A stretch of DNA of 64,000 nt. Origin: SZUA-309 sp965230005. Its GTDB lineage: Bacteria; Pseudomonadota; Gammaproteobacteria; Pseudomonadales; Azotimanducaceae. Positions 1 to 8,149 of the stretch are shown here, one piece after another. The DNA lies in NCBI GenBank assembly GCA_965230005.1, contig OZ245934.1:2852001-2916000 (forward strand). The letters run 5' to 3'. Positions within the stretch are counted from its first letter, which is position 1, and every line of letters begins with the position of its first letter. The position numbers and the translations under genes are program-made. Under the pieces are notes generated by a model that had not been told where the DNA came from, did no database searches, and worked only from the letters and a program-made list of their open reading frames with translations.

Positions 1-135
1 TACCGGAATCGTTTCCCGGACGGTAGGATCGGCTCCAACCCTGGCCTGGCGACACCGGAAGATGGCGAAGTCCTGGCAAAGCTTGCCGCCAAGGAAGTCA
101 CTGAGGATTTCGATCGGTTCGCGAACGGGCACTGA
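1..135 (+). CDS. creatininase-family amidohydrolase, C-terminal end (5' truncated by window)
   Basis: Frame 1 is open from the first base to a TGA at 133-135 and encodes 44 residues. The segment reads G-R-I-G-S-N-P-G-L-A-T-P-E-D-G followed by an amphipathic helix (LAKLAAKEVTEDFDRF). This matches the usual ending of creatininase/creatinine-amidohydrolase family proteins, where 'G..G.P..AT.E.G' precedes the last helix. Family members are metal-dependent cyclic-amide hydrolases, but the metal ligands lie upstream of the window, so substrate cannot be judged. The LysR gene begins 11 bases after the stop on the same strand, suggesting co-transcription. Confidence 0.6.
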   Translation, partial: YRNRFPDGRIGSNPGLATPEDGEVLAKLAAKEVTEDFDRFANGH

Positions 136-146
136 GTGGAGACACC

Positions 147-1067
147 GTGGACTTCGATCTCCTTGAGGATTTCCTGGCCGTCATCGAGCACGGCAGCATT
201 CTCGCAGCCGCGGAGGCCACGGGGACCAGCCAGCCGACTTTGAGTCGAAAAATCCGAGACCTGGAAGATTCCCTCGGCGTTCTCCTGTTCAATCGAACCT
301 CACGCGGCGTCAGCCTGACTGTCTACGGAACCGCTTTTCAGGAGCACGCCAACAAACTGCTCCAGGACCACCAAAGCGCCCTCGAGGGTCTGAGCGCCTT
401 GAAACACGGTACGCAGGGGCATGCACGGATCGGTTTAGCGCCCGCCCTCTCCGGCTACCTGCCAATTGCGCTCAATAAGCTGCAGCAGGAACGGCCGGAA
501 GCTACCTTCGAGGTCCTGGAGGGAACCTACGACACCCTGGTCCAGAGAATTCTCAAGCGAGAGATAGACGGCGGCCTGACCATGCTGCCGCCCGACGAAT
601 CAGTGGAAGCACTGGCGGTGAGAAGCATTGGCAGCGAACCCGTGGTCATTGTCGCGGACGCGAAGCATCCACTGGGCAGCGTTTCGACAGTCGATATCCG
701 GAGCCTGACCGACGAATCCTGGATTCTGATGAATCGGCCCCGGTCGATCATCGACTCGTTCTATCAGCTCGCCGGTGCAAAGGGTCTGACGACACCGAAA
801 GTCTCGATCGAGACGAGCTCACTCGACTTCCTCAAATCAATGGTGAAACACTCCACACTCCTGACCGCCTTACCGAAAGGCGCTGTGCATGCGGAGCTGA
901 GCGACGGCACGCTAGTCGCCTTGCCCGTGGATGACATGCCCCGCGTAGAAACGGTATTCCTGCATCGTCATGGCGTCCTCCCGCCACTCGTTTCGCAGCT
1001 CGTGCAGGAGGTTCAGGCCACGATGCGCACCTTACAAGCCTCCGACGGGTTGCTATTCACTCGATGA
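147..1067 (+). CDS. LysR-family transcriptional regulator
   Basis: A 306-residue protein of normal LysR length. Residues 1-60 form the winged helix-turn-helix (LEDFLAVIEHGSILAAAEAT, then SQPTLSRKIRDLE and LLFNR). Residues about 90-300 form the periplasmic-binding-protein-like effector domain. The start is GTG at 147, preceded by a GTGGAG ribosome-binding site. It follows the creatininase-like gene by 11 bases, so it may control that gene or its pathway. LysR regulators usually respond to a small pathway metabolite; the effector here cannot be deduced. Confidence 0.93.
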   Translation: MDFDLLEDFLAVIEHGSILAAAEATGTSQPTLSRKIRDLEDSLGVLLFNRTSRGVSLTVYGTAFQEHANKLLQDHQSALEGLSALKHGTQGHARIGLAPALSGYLPIALNKLQQERPEATFEVLEGTYDTLVQRILKREIDGGLTMLPPDESVEALAVRSIGSEPVVIVADAKHPLGSVSTVDIRSLTDESWILMNRPRSIIDSFYQLAGAKGLTTPKVSIETSSLDFLKSMVKHSTLLTALPKGAVHAELSDGTLVALPVDDMPRVETVFLHRHGVLPPLVSQLVQEVQATMRTLQASDGLLFTR

Positions 1068-1150
1068 ATAACGCCGAGTGCCTGATGAGATAGCCGCTTA
1101 CGCAGGGGCCCAGTAAGGTCTGCCTCCGAACTCATGCGGAGGCACTCAAG

Positions 1151-1678
1151 ATGGCAGAAAACGAACTGGCGACCGTCGAGCAGCGACAGGACTTCGTCTA
1201 CGGCAACCACACCTGCGTCGTCAGCTACGCCCGAAAGGCTGCACCACCCTCCATGTCGATCGTTCACTACGTGATGCACAGCGACAGAATCGTTTTTCTG
1301 ACCATGACAGATCGGCAGAAGGCCAAGGCTGTGCGTAGAAACAACCAGCTGTCGCTGTGCATTCTCGACGGACCGCAAGGCGGGTTGAGCTGGCCACCCG
1401 AGTACCTGGTCGTCGACGGTACTGCGGAGATCGTCTCCGACATGGATTACGTCGTTGCACGAGCCATGGAAGTGGGCCCCATCATGTTGGGTCAGCCGGT
1501 CCCGGCCGAAGCAGAGCCCATGGTTCGTGACATGATGCTCAGGGAAAACCGCGTGGCTATCTGCCTCACACCGGAATCGACCTTTCACTCTCCTTCCGTT
1601 CATCCGGATCAGGACGATCGGGACGCGGCTGAAAAGATGGTTCACGGCCTGGGCGCAAGACTCCCCTGGGCTACCTGA
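1151..1678 (+). CDS. pyridoxamine 5'-phosphate oxidase (PNPOx)-fold family protein
   Basis: 175 residues in the split-barrel flavin-binding fold. The typical pattern is a strand ending in a polar turn, V-F-L-T-M-T-D-R-Q-K-A-K-A-V-R-R-N (about 50-66), a central strand (LSLCILDG) and Y-L-V-V-D-G-T-A-E-I (about 88-97). Such proteins bind FMN, F420 or haem and often act as small-molecule reductases or oxidases; specific chemistry is not visible. A GGAGG box 8 bases upstream of ATG supports the start. The gene stands alone between LysR and the convergent sterol-desaturase-like gene. Confidence 0.75.
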   Translation: MAENELATVEQRQDFVYGNHTCVVSYARKAAPPSMSIVHYVMHSDRIVFLTMTDRQKAKAVRRNNQLSLCILDGPQGGLSWPPEYLVVDGTAEIVSDMDYVVARAMEVGPIMLGQPVPAEAEPMVRDMMLRENRVAICLTPESTFHSPSVHPDQDDRDAAEKMVHGLGARLPWAT

Positions 1679-1720
1679 GGGTCGCACGTGGATCTGGATG
1701 GCTGCGCTCGATCGCTGAGC

Positions 1721-2611
1721 TCAGGAACTGATCGAACCGACGCCGCCGGCGCTTTGCGGGGAGGTTTCTGTATCGGCAGGTTCACGATACGGCATGATGA
1801 ACAACTGCCAGAGCGAAGGCTGCGTGGGCCCGGTGCCGGTCTCATCCGTGTGGGCATCGCGAAAAGTCCCAAAACACCGGTCCCACACAATCGCCGCACA
1901 GCCAAAATTCGTGTTGCTCTCTGCAAAGACAGATGAATGGTGATGAATGTGGTACCGGTTGGTCGTGAAGAGCCAACCGATCACCCTGGTGTTCAGATCG
2001 AGGTTGGAATGCGCAAGGTAGGCTTGGGTCAGCAGCAACAGGAAGGAGCCATAGACAGCGGCTCCCGCCCCAAACACGAGCTCAACGATGGCACTTGGTA
2101 TGCTGAGCACCAGGAGAAGCTCGAGAGGATGGTTGGCACCGGCATTAATGGCACCAAGGTTCTTGAATGCGTGATGGGCGCCGTGCCCCGATAAACGCCA
2201 GGCCCACTGCCAACGATGTTCGGCACGATGCAGCCAGTACCAGATGAACTCGCTCATGAAAAAGGCAAGAAACACCTCAGCGATGATCGGCCAGGAAGAC
2301 GGCCAGATATCGATACCGAGCTGAGCACGTAAGTCGCTCAATACTGGATACACGGTTTCCGCATACAGCGGCTCAACAATCAGACCGCTGAAGAAAAACA
2401 ACACCACGAACACTGCACCCAGCAGCGTTTTATAACGAGCTGAGTGCACCCATTCGGGGCGCGCTGGAAACAGATACTCCAGCACCCCAAGCAGGATCTG
2501 GACCCCAAAAACGATCAGAGGAAACAACCACCACGCGGACTGATTGAAGTACCAGAGTGTCAGGACCCCCAGGACGAGGGCGGGCTGCAGGCCGTATTTG
2601 ATCAGAGTCAT
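1721..2611 (-). CDS. sterol desaturase / fatty acid hydroxylase family membrane protein
   Basis: 296 residues with several hydrophobic segments and the histidine clusters of the integral-membrane di-iron hydroxylase superfamily: HRAEH (128-132), HGAHH (143-147), H161, H201 and HIHHH (221-225). These ligate a di-iron centre that hydroxylates or desaturates lipids using O2. The ATG follows an AGGGAG box. Proteins of this type in proteobacteria act on sterols, hopanoids, carotenoids or alkylglycerols, and the substrate cannot be chosen here. It is a monocistronic unit convergent with the PNPOx-like gene. Confidence 0.88.
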   Translation of the reverse strand: MTLIKYGLQPALVLGVLTLWYFNQSAWWLFPLIVFGVQILLGVLEYLFPARPEWVHSARYKTLLGAVFVVLFFFSGLIVEPLYAETVYPVLSDLRAQLGIDIWPSSWPIIAEVFLAFFMSEFIWYWLHRAEHRWQWAWRLSGHGAHHAFKNLGAINAGANHPLELLLVLSIPSAIVELVFGAGAAVYGSFLLLLTQAYLAHSNLDLNTRVIGWLFTTNRYHIHHHSSVFAESNTNFGCAAIVWDRCFGTFRDAHTDETGTGPTQPSLWQLFIMPYREPADTETSPQSAGGVGSISS

Positions 2612-2830
2612 ACCACTCCCTTCACCAGGACATTGTTGGTCAGCAACATGATCTACCGGCTCACCGGCTCAGGTTTCTGTGAGAGTGCGGTGAAAACAAA
2701 ATGAAGATAGAGGGTGCCTCCAAAAATCATGTCGCAGTACGCGGGCCCTGCGGCGTCCAACCGGACCGGTCATTGCTGGAGGAGCGACATCCATGTAGCT
2801 TCGAAGCGTAGTCTGACTGAGCAGCGGAAA

Positions 2831-3217
2831 ATGGTCACTCATCGCGGCGGCTGCCATTGTGGCAAGGTGCGGTTCGAAGTTCGTGCTCCGGCACAAATCG
2901 TCGTGTCTCAATGCAACTGCAGTATCTGCTCGAAGTCAGGCTACCTCGGCCTGATCGTGCCTAAGGAGAGCTTCACCCTGCTCGAAGGCGACGAAGCCGT
3001 GACGGAATATCGCTTCAACACGGGTGCGGCGACGCACACCTTCTGCAAACATTGCGGCATCAAATCCTTTTACTACCCACGGTCTCATCCCGACGGCGTG
3101 AACGTTAACGCTCGGTGCCTGGAGACTGACACCGTCGTCGCCATGCAGATTCGCCCCGTCGATGGTCAGAACTGGGAGCAGACCTACCCTGAAAGCGAAG
3201 AACGGACCTACCGTTAG
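2831..3217 (+). CDS. GFA (glutathione-dependent formaldehyde-activating enzyme) family protein
   Basis: 128 residues using the internal ATG at 2831; the open frame extends upstream to 2714, but that extension is unlike the family. Zinc-binding cysteines are in the expected order: G-G-C-H-C-G (C8, C10), C-N-C-S-I-C (C28, C30, C33) and F-C-K-H-C-G (C72, C75). The first member of the family was described as binding glutathione and formaldehyde, but most relatives are uncharacterised, so the family name is not a proven function. The next gene starts 20 bases downstream on the same strand. Confidence 0.88.
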   Translation: MVTHRGGCHCGKVRFEVRAPAQIVVSQCNCSICSKSGYLGLIVPKESFTLLEGDEAVTEYRFNTGAATHTFCKHCGIKSFYYPRSHPDGVNVNARCLETDTVVAMQIRPVDGQNWEQTYPESEERTYR

Positions 3218-3237
3218 GCAAAGGTTCAGATCACTCT

Positions 3238-4194
3238 ATGAACCCGGATCTTACCCTTCGCGAATTCAAGGGCACCAAAGACCTTGCGCGACTGAAGTCA
3301 TTTCTTACCGGCCGGATTGAGTGGCAATCGCTGCCCGACTACTGGACAGCCGGGAAGTCAACCGTGGGCATGTTCCAAACAATCTTCGACAGTCCAGCCG
3401 AGCACCATAAGTTCTGGTGCGACGAAAAGGGCGTCGATCACGCCTACCTGTGGCTGCACCCGGAACCCAGTGCCACCATTGAAGGCGCCGGCAATTCGTG
3501 GCGTGTGCTGGTCCACCCGCAGCTGAGAACAACAGCGCTGGTCGAGGAGCTGATCGTTTTCGCGGAAGATCAGCTGCCTGAGCTGGCTCGCCCGGAAGCG
3601 GTAAGTAAGACAATAGAAACAGCGGCTTACGGAAAGGACGCCTGGTTGGCCGCACTGCTGGAGGATCAGGGGTACGTCAGGCAGGAAGCCCTTGATGTGT
3701 ACATGCGCCGTCGCCTCGACACAGAGATCGAGGCGCCCATGACTGTCAACGGTTACACCATCCGGCCGCTGCAGGGTGAGCGTGACCTCGTGCAGAGAGC
3801 TGGCGTGCAGAGCGATGCATTCGCGGGAGACCCGCAACCCGGGGAGTGGGCAATCACAAACACCAGGCGTTTCCTGACGTGGTACCAGGGCAGAGAAGAC
3901 CTGGACCTTGTTGCCGTTGCAGCGAACGGTGAAATCGCCGCATTTGCCGTGTTCCTGGTGGATCAGGGAACCCTCGTGGGGGAGCTTGACCCGGTCGGAA
4001 CCCGGGCTGCGCATCAGCGGAAAGGCTTGTCGAAGGCCATACTGCGCACCGGACTGGATTACCTGAAGTCGAAAGGCATGCGGCAGGCCGTCGTGAGGAC
4101 GAGCGTTGGCAACACTCCGGCAATACGTGCCTACGAGTCGGTCGGTTTCGACGTTGTCGACCACCTCTACCGATACACAAAGTCAGCAGGCTGA
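3238..4194 (+). CDS. GNAT-family N-acetyltransferase (two-domain)
   Basis: 318 residues, about twice a single GNAT domain. The C-terminal half (about 175-315) is a clear GNAT fold: A-V-A-A-N-G-E-I-A-A-F-A-V-F, then the acetyl-CoA-binding stretch V-G-T-R-A-A-H-Q-R-K-G-L-S-K-A-I-L and the end A-I-R-A-Y-E-S-V-G-F. The N-terminal half shows the same strand and helix order with weaker motifs, as in mycothiol-synthase-like double GNATs. The substrate is unknown. It probably shares a transcript with the GFA gene upstream. Confidence 0.85.
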   Translation: MNPDLTLREFKGTKDLARLKSFLTGRIEWQSLPDYWTAGKSTVGMFQTIFDSPAEHHKFWCDEKGVDHAYLWLHPEPSATIEGAGNSWRVLVHPQLRTTALVEELIVFAEDQLPELARPEAVSKTIETAAYGKDAWLAALLEDQGYVRQEALDVYMRRRLDTEIEAPMTVNGYTIRPLQGERDLVQRAGVQSDAFAGDPQPGEWAITNTRRFLTWYQGREDLDLVAVAANGEIAAFAVFLVDQGTLVGELDPVGTRAAHQRKGLSKAILRTGLDYLKSKGMRQAVVRTSVGNTPAIRAYESVGFDVVDHLYRYTKSAG

Positions 4195-4238
4195 GACGAG
4201 CAACATTTCGAAAATGTTCATAAAGGGCATAGAAAGGC

Positions 4239-4481
4239 ATGGCGTTGAGCAACTCTGAAGATCTGGGGTTTACGGTAAAAGTTCGCGGTGGAGAGATCGT
4301 CATTCTTCACCATGGCATCAAAGCCACCACGCTCAGAGGCGCTGTAGCGGCCGAATTCAAAGAAGATCTGGAGCGACTGTCGCCCGCCGAACTGCAGCAG
4401 CTGATGGCCCGGCTGACGGGCAACTACCGGCGTGGCAATGAGCGAGTCGCAAAGCATCATCCGAGGAACAGACGCCAGTAG
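4239..4481 (+). CDS. hypothetical protein, 80 aa
   Basis: No recognised family. The 80-residue product begins with two probable beta strands (FTVKVRGGEIVILHHG), followed by a charged helix (AAEFKEDLERLSPAELQQLMARL) and a basic tail (RRGNERVAKHHPRNRRQ). The tail suggests a DNA- or RNA-contacting role, but this is only inference. The start has a GAAAGG-like ribosome-binding site, and the gene follows the acetyltransferase by 44 bases. It could be a chance open frame. Confidence 0.5.
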   Translation: MALSNSEDLGFTVKVRGGEIVILHHGIKATTLRGAVAAEFKEDLERLSPAELQQLMARLTGNYRRGNERVAKHHPRNRRQ

Positions 4482-4611
4482 ACCGGCGAGGTGCCCTTCG
4501 CGATGCAATGCGGCCAAAGGTCCGTCCGCTACCTCGATCTGACTACCTGAGAGGTAATCGCTTTCATCACCCGCGCCATGCAGCCTGGCCTTTGATATTG
4601 AGGAGGGAAGA

Positions 4612-5052
4612 ATGTCGCAGCAGTTTCACAAGTCCTGGTTGAAGGTTTCTGCGATCGTCATCGCCTTTTTCGGTCCAGTCCTCTTCTTTGGCACGATGCC
4701 CGCATCCAACGAGCTGGCTCGATTGGGCCTAGACATACTTGCCTGGCCCATAGACGGATTCCCTTCCTTCGAATCTCAGGAAATCTGGTTCCTGTCTGCG
4801 TTGACGGGTGGGTTTCTGCTTGGCTGGGGCGTAACCGTGTGGTGTCTGTCGATCTGGGTCTACGACCAGGCCCCGGAAGGCGTGCGAAAGTCCCTCGTGG
4901 TCGGTGCCTGTTCCTGGTTTTTCCTGGACAGCCTCGGATCCATTACGTCCGGTCATTCCATGAACGCGGTTTTTAACGTCTTCGTGCTCCTGCTGATCGT
5001 TGGACCAATGTGGCGTCCAGCCCGCGAATCACGGCGCGTTGCTACGCCTTGA
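4612..5052 (+). CDS. small four-helix membrane protein, unknown function
   Basis: 146 residues with four hydrophobic segments: about 10-28 (VSAIVIAFFGPVLFFGTM), 60-82 (FLSALTGGFLLGWGVTVWCL), 95-112 and 118-134 (AVFNVFVLLLIVG). A strong GAGGAGGGA box lies just upstream of the ATG. No catalytic motif is visible. The 3' end overlaps the convergent VOC gene by 11 bases. It is likely a real protein conserved by topology rather than motif. Confidence 0.72.
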   Translation: MSQQFHKSWLKVSAIVIAFFGPVLFFGTMPASNELARLGLDILAWPIDGFPSFESQEIWFLSALTGGFLLGWGVTVWCLSIWVYDQAPEGVRKSLVVGACSWFFLDSLGSITSGHSMNAVFNVFVLLLIVGPMWRPARESRRVATP

Positions 5053-5467
5053 GTCCATCTCGCCCTGGTTCGGCCAGGTTGTTGGAAAACAACGCGATCT
5101 TGTTGCCCTGGGGATCCCGCAGGTAGCTGACATAGAAGTGAGGACCGTAAGCGTCGCGAAAGCCCGGCGGTCCCTCGTCACTCCCACCCGCGGCAAGCGC
5201 AGCCGCGTGGAGTTCGCGTACCTGCTGCTGGTTGTGCGCTTCGAAGGCGATCATGGTGCCGTTCCCTGCCGAGGCCGGGCGGCCATCGAAAGTCGGCTTC
5301 ACGTAAAAATCCGGCAGCAGGACAGGCTGCCCCGGTGGAACGGGCAGCGCGTAGCTCAACCCCTCGGGCCCCTCCGTCAGCTCGTAGTTGAGCGCTGGCA
5401 GGAAGGCCGAGTAGAACCGTTTCGCGCGTGCGATGTCGTCGGCACCGACGGTGATGTAGGCAATCAT
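5042..5467 (-). CDS. VOC-superfamily (glyoxalase/bleomycin-resistance-like) protein
   Basis: 141 residues, the size of one VOC module pair. The start Y-I-T-V-G-A-D-D-I-A-R-A-K-R-F-Y-S-A-F matches the first beta-alpha-beta of the fold, and F-Y-V-S-Y-L-R-D-P-Q-G-N-K-I-A-L-F-S is the diagnostic final strand carrying the 'DP.GN' turn. Members use a divalent metal for isomerisation or ring-cleavage, or bind toxic compounds. It overlaps the upstream small frame by ATGA and lies third in the haloperoxidase operon, so a role with halogenated or oxidised products is possible but unproven. Confidence 0.85.
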   Translation of the reverse strand: MIAYITVGADDIARAKRFYSAFLPALNYELTEGPEGLSYALPVPPGQPVLLPDFYVKPTFDGRPASAGNGTMIAFEAHNQQQVRELHAAALAAGGSDEGPPGFRDAYGPHFYVSYLRDPQGNKIALFSNNLAEPGRDGLKA

Positions 5468-5637
5468 GCCGCCTGAGGCTCAGCATCCAGGATCACCAGG
5501 GGAATCTCCCGGTCCGTCCGCGGCACCAACCCCTGTCCTCCTGCGGGTCCCGCGTCCCAGTCATGCGCCCTGACCGGATCTTTCAGGTAGAGCCCAGTGT
5601 GCTCAAGAAGCCATGAGTAGTCTCTGATTTCCGACAA
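5464..5637 (-). CDS. 57-aa protein resembling a truncated DUF385 (deazaflavin-dependent nitroreductase-like) N-terminus
   Basis: Read from a TTG at 5637 because a perfect GGAGG lies 5 bases upstream. It ends in an ATGA overlap with the VOC gene and starts 25 bases after the haloperoxidase stop. The sequence L-Y-L-K-D-P-V-R-A-H-D-W-D and the glycine-rich G-P-A-G-G-Q-G-L-V-P resemble the start of DDN/DUF385 proteins, but the usual following strand with its T-T-G-R-K-S-G motif is absent. It may be a remnant still used to couple translation to the VOC gene, or an unrelated small protein. Confidence 0.5.
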   Translation of the reverse strand: MSEIRDYSWLLEHTGLYLKDPVRAHDWDAGPAGGQGLVPRTDREIPLVILDAEPQAA

Positions 5638-5662
5638 GGCTGCCTCCAATCACCGCTGCCGA

Positions 5663-7009
5663 TCATCCGGATTGTATAGGCGTGGGCGCCGCAGCTTCAG
5701 CTGCGGCATGGGCGTTTGCCCCTTTGGGCCTCAAGCGCTCTTTCACCACGTTTTGACCCACTCTTTCTCCAAGCCGCACGCCCTCGATCGAGTCATAGCG
5801 AAAGTGAATACCCAGGTAGACTCTCGAGAGTCCACACTGCATCGCGGCCTGCGAAAAACTCTCAAACACCCTGGTGGGCGGATGCATTTCAATTTTTTCG
5901 GATAAGGGACCCGCTACATCAACCATTGGCGTTCGCATGGTGAACGCGTGGTCCTTACCGAAGACGTCGTCGAACGCCGTCATGGCAGCTGCGCAGGCCG
6001 TTCCGTGGGCGGAGGGATAGGAAGGAAACGCATAGGTATGCCGGTGCGTGTTAGTCCAGGTTTCTTCCGCCAGCGTCCTCGGGTTCCCATCATTCTCTGC
6101 CCAGCGGATGGCCGTGTAAGGCCGCCAGTGGTTGTAGTGGAATTTGTTGTCGAAGCTGCTTATGTAGCCATCGAAGATCGCCATGTTCATCAGCGCGAGC
6201 AATCGGACGGCGTCCCGCAATGCAAGGCCTTCCTGGTCGATCAGATCACGCGCAAGTCGATTGTGTGAGCTCTCCGCAAAGTCTTTCCACCACAGCGCAA
6301 TGTGCGTCTGGTCCGGCGTCCGCGTCATGCTCTGAAAACGGCCGACTTCCTTCACCTCGTTGAAAGCCATGGTGTAGTCGTCGCTCACAATCTCCGGCGG
6401 CGGCGGCGCTCGAAACTGATCAGGGCGAGTCAGGGCGAAGCCCCGGGCCTTCGCCCAGCCCGCGCCAAAAACGAATCCCTGCGGCGTTCCGCTGTGTGCC
6501 TGAAACTCTGCATAGACACCGGGCCCCATCGGGTGCCACCGGTACTCCGCTTCTGAATCCCAGCCGTCGCCCCGCCGTTCGTCGAGTACGGCTTGCGCTG
6601 CTGCACTACCCAGTTGAACACCTGCATCGCGCTTCTCACCAGCGTCAATCGCGTGCAGCCGTTGATCGCGCATGGCTTCGAAGCGTTTCTGCTGCGCCGG
6701 GTATTGGCCGGTCGCCACGACGAATGCGGCTTCAGAGATCGCGGCCACCGGATCCGCTTCTGGCGTGGCCTGGTGATACACATAGTGTGCATATTCAGGC
6801 CGGATCGAGTTCAGCGCGTCATGCATCGCAAGGTGCATCATCGTGACCGTCCGCAGCCCTTTCAGGGTCAGAAAACCATCCTCCGCTTCGGCAACGCCGA
6901 GCACAGCCTCGTTCCACTCGATGACGAGGTCCACATCGCCCGCCCGCACGTGAGTGCCCGGCAGGCACAGACCCAACACGATCAGACCGGCAGCAATCCT
7001 GGGGTTCAT
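5663..7009 (-). CDS. vanadium-dependent haloperoxidase (PAP2-type), exported
   Basis: 448 residues with a signal peptide (1-23, ending H-V-R-A-G). All three parts of the vanadate-binding signature are present: K-x6-R-P (K289 to R296-P297), P-S-A-H-G (332-336, catalytic H335) and S-R-x5-H-x3-D (R396, H402, D406). Family enzymes use H2O2 to oxidise halides, or act as phosphatases when the pocket differs. The signature is complete, so halide oxidation or vanadate binding in the periplasm is plausible. It heads a minus-strand operon with the truncated DUF385-like and VOC genes, and faces an HxlR regulator 105 bases away. Confidence 0.88.
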   Translation of the reverse strand: MNPRIAAGLIVLGLCLPGTHVRAGDVDLVIEWNEAVLGVAEAEDGFLTLKGLRTVTMMHLAMHDALNSIRPEYAHYVYHQATPEADPVAAISEAAFVVATGQYPAQQKRFEAMRDQRLHAIDAGEKRDAGVQLGSAAAQAVLDERRGDGWDSEAEYRWHPMGPGVYAEFQAHSGTPQGFVFGAGWAKARGFALTRPDQFRAPPPPEIVSDDYTMAFNEVKEVGRFQSMTRTPDQTHIALWWKDFAESSHNRLARDLIDQEGLALRDAVRLLALMNMAIFDGYISSFDNKFHYNHWRPYTAIRWAENDGNPRTLAEETWTNTHRHTYAFPSYPSAHGTACAAAMTAFDDVFGKDHAFTMRTPMVDVAGPLSEKIEMHPPTRVFESFSQAAMQCGLSRVYLGIHFRYDSIEGVRLGERVGQNVVKERLRPKGANAHAAAEAAAPTPIQSG

Positions 7010-7114
7010 GTGCGTGCTCCTGCCTTTCCTCAGCCTCTCCTCAGCGCGCCAACCCTATCGCCGGGTTGGTCCATGAACTACTCTTGTTTTTGTAGTGGGT
7101 ACAAGGTCAAGGCC

Positions 7115-7855
7115 ATGACGAACGGGAACGAGAAGTCATCAACTTACGGCCAGTACTGTCCACTGTCTCTCGCGGCTGAGCTTTTATGTCGGCGATGGAC
7201 AATCCTGGTCGTCAGCCGACTGCTCGACGGTTGCAGAACCTTCAACGAGATACACCAGGGCGTGCCGCGGATCTCCCCCAGCCTGCTCTCCACCCGACTG
7301 TCCGAACTCGAACACGCCGGGCTCCTCAAGCGGCGAAAGATCCGCAACGAAAACCGTCACCGCTACGAACCCACCGAGGCGCTCCTGGATCTGACGGAAA
7401 TCGTCGATCAGATGGCGATCTGGGGGCAGCGCTGGTCCCGGGACATGAACATGGACGACCTGGATCCCGCGTTTCTGGCGTGGAGCATGTCGGTGAGGAT
7501 GAACACCGACGCCATGCCCGAAGGGCGAACCGTCATCGAATTCGAATTCTCGGGAACGCCCACCGAGTTCCGCCGGTTCTGGCTCGTCAACAATGACGGC
7601 AAGGTGGATATGTGCCTGAAGAATCCCGGCTACGACACCGATCTGCACGTCCGGTCGGACATGAGGCGCTTTGTGGAGGCCTGGCGCGGCTTCCGTGATC
7701 TTCGCCAGGAAATTCGTCGCGGGAATATTCGCCTCGCCGGTTCCCCACAGCTGATGGCTGCTTTTCCCGACTGGTTACTGCTCAGCGCAATCGCACCTCA
7801 CCGACGCCAGGTCAGCGGCCGGGAGCGTCGACTCTATGCCACTGATTCGGAGTAG
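7115..7855 (+). CDS. HxlR-family transcriptional regulator with C-terminal extension
   Basis: 246 residues from ATG 7115. The open frame continues far upstream, but that part is antisense to the haloperoxidase gene. The HxlR winged helix occupies about 8-100: Y-C-P-L-S-L-A-A-E-L-L, W-T-I-L-V-V-S-R-L, R-I-S-P-S-L-L-S-T-R-L-S-E-L and G-L-L-K-R-R. It keeps the N-terminal Cys (C14) that is redox-sensitive in some relatives. Residues 120-220 resemble a SCP2/lipid-binding type sensor domain, as in longer HxlR proteins. Divergent placement suggests it controls the haloperoxidase operon. Confidence 0.85.
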   Translation: MTNGNEKSSTYGQYCPLSLAAELLCRRWTILVVSRLLDGCRTFNEIHQGVPRISPSLLSTRLSELEHAGLLKRRKIRNENRHRYEPTEALLDLTEIVDQMAIWGQRWSRDMNMDDLDPAFLAWSMSVRMNTDAMPEGRTVIEFEFSGTPTEFRRFWLVNNDGKVDMCLKNPGYDTDLHVRSDMRRFVEAWRGFRDLRQEIRRGNIRLAGSPQLMAAFPDWLLLSAIAPHRRQVSGRERRLYATDSE

Positions 7856-7905
7856 CGTGAAAACGTGAACTGGGTCACGCGCGAACACCAAAGAATCTTG
7901 TTTAC

Positions 7906-7934
7906 TTGTCCCCGAGCCGTCCCGGGAATTTAAT
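7906..7934 (+). promoter_or_regulatory. candidate sigma-70 promoter without an evident gene
   Basis: TTGTCC (7906-7911) and TTTAAT (7929-7934) are separated by 17 bases. The -10 differs from TATAAT at one position and the -35 matches TTGACA at four of six. It lies in the gap after the HxlR gene, where no protein-coding signal follows before a terminator. Confidence 0.35.
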
Positions 7935-7940
7935 CCCACC

Positions 7941-8034
7941 TACGACCTTGGGGACGGTTCGCAGAGAGACCATGGATTGTGGGACTCTGACTCCTCGACC
8001 CGGCCGACCTTCTGCAGAGAGGCGGCCGGGTTTT
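7941..8034 (+). ncRNA. candidate intergenic small RNA (about 95 nt)
   Basis: The segment between the candidate promoter and the hairpin terminator has no convincing protein gene. A frame with ATG at 7972 runs through the terminator stem and lacks a ribosome-binding site. It starts near the GGGGACGG element, which can pair with the CCGTCCC just upstream of the predicted start, and ends with a strong GC stem and T run. It does not match a tRNA or a known sRNA that I recognise. The promoter-to-terminator arrangement is observed; transcription is inferred. Confidence 0.35.
7998..8034 (+). terminator. rho-independent terminator
   Basis: Perfect 9-bp inverted repeat ACCCGGCCG (7998-8006) and CGGCCGGGT (8023-8031), with a 16-base loop, followed by a T run (8031-8034). 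It may serve the HxlR transcript, the candidate small RNA, or both. Confidence 0.7.
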
Positions 8035-8149
8035 CATTGGCCGCTGAAACCAATCAACCGTCTGATCTCGAGACAGATTGTCATGAAGGTCGGCAAGCAC
8101 AACTAATCGGCTTCCGGGTAGCGGCATGAAGTCTTAACAGAGTCATGCG

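Noticed and set aside
6593..7114. Open frame extending the HxlR regulator by 174 residues at its N-terminus.
   Set aside because: The extension is antisense to the haloperoxidase gene, which has a complete signature. HxlR proteins begin near residue 1 of the 7115 start.
7972..8106. A short frame (ATG 7972) within the candidate small RNA.
   Set aside because: It runs through the terminator stem and has no ribosome-binding site, so a peptide is unlikely.
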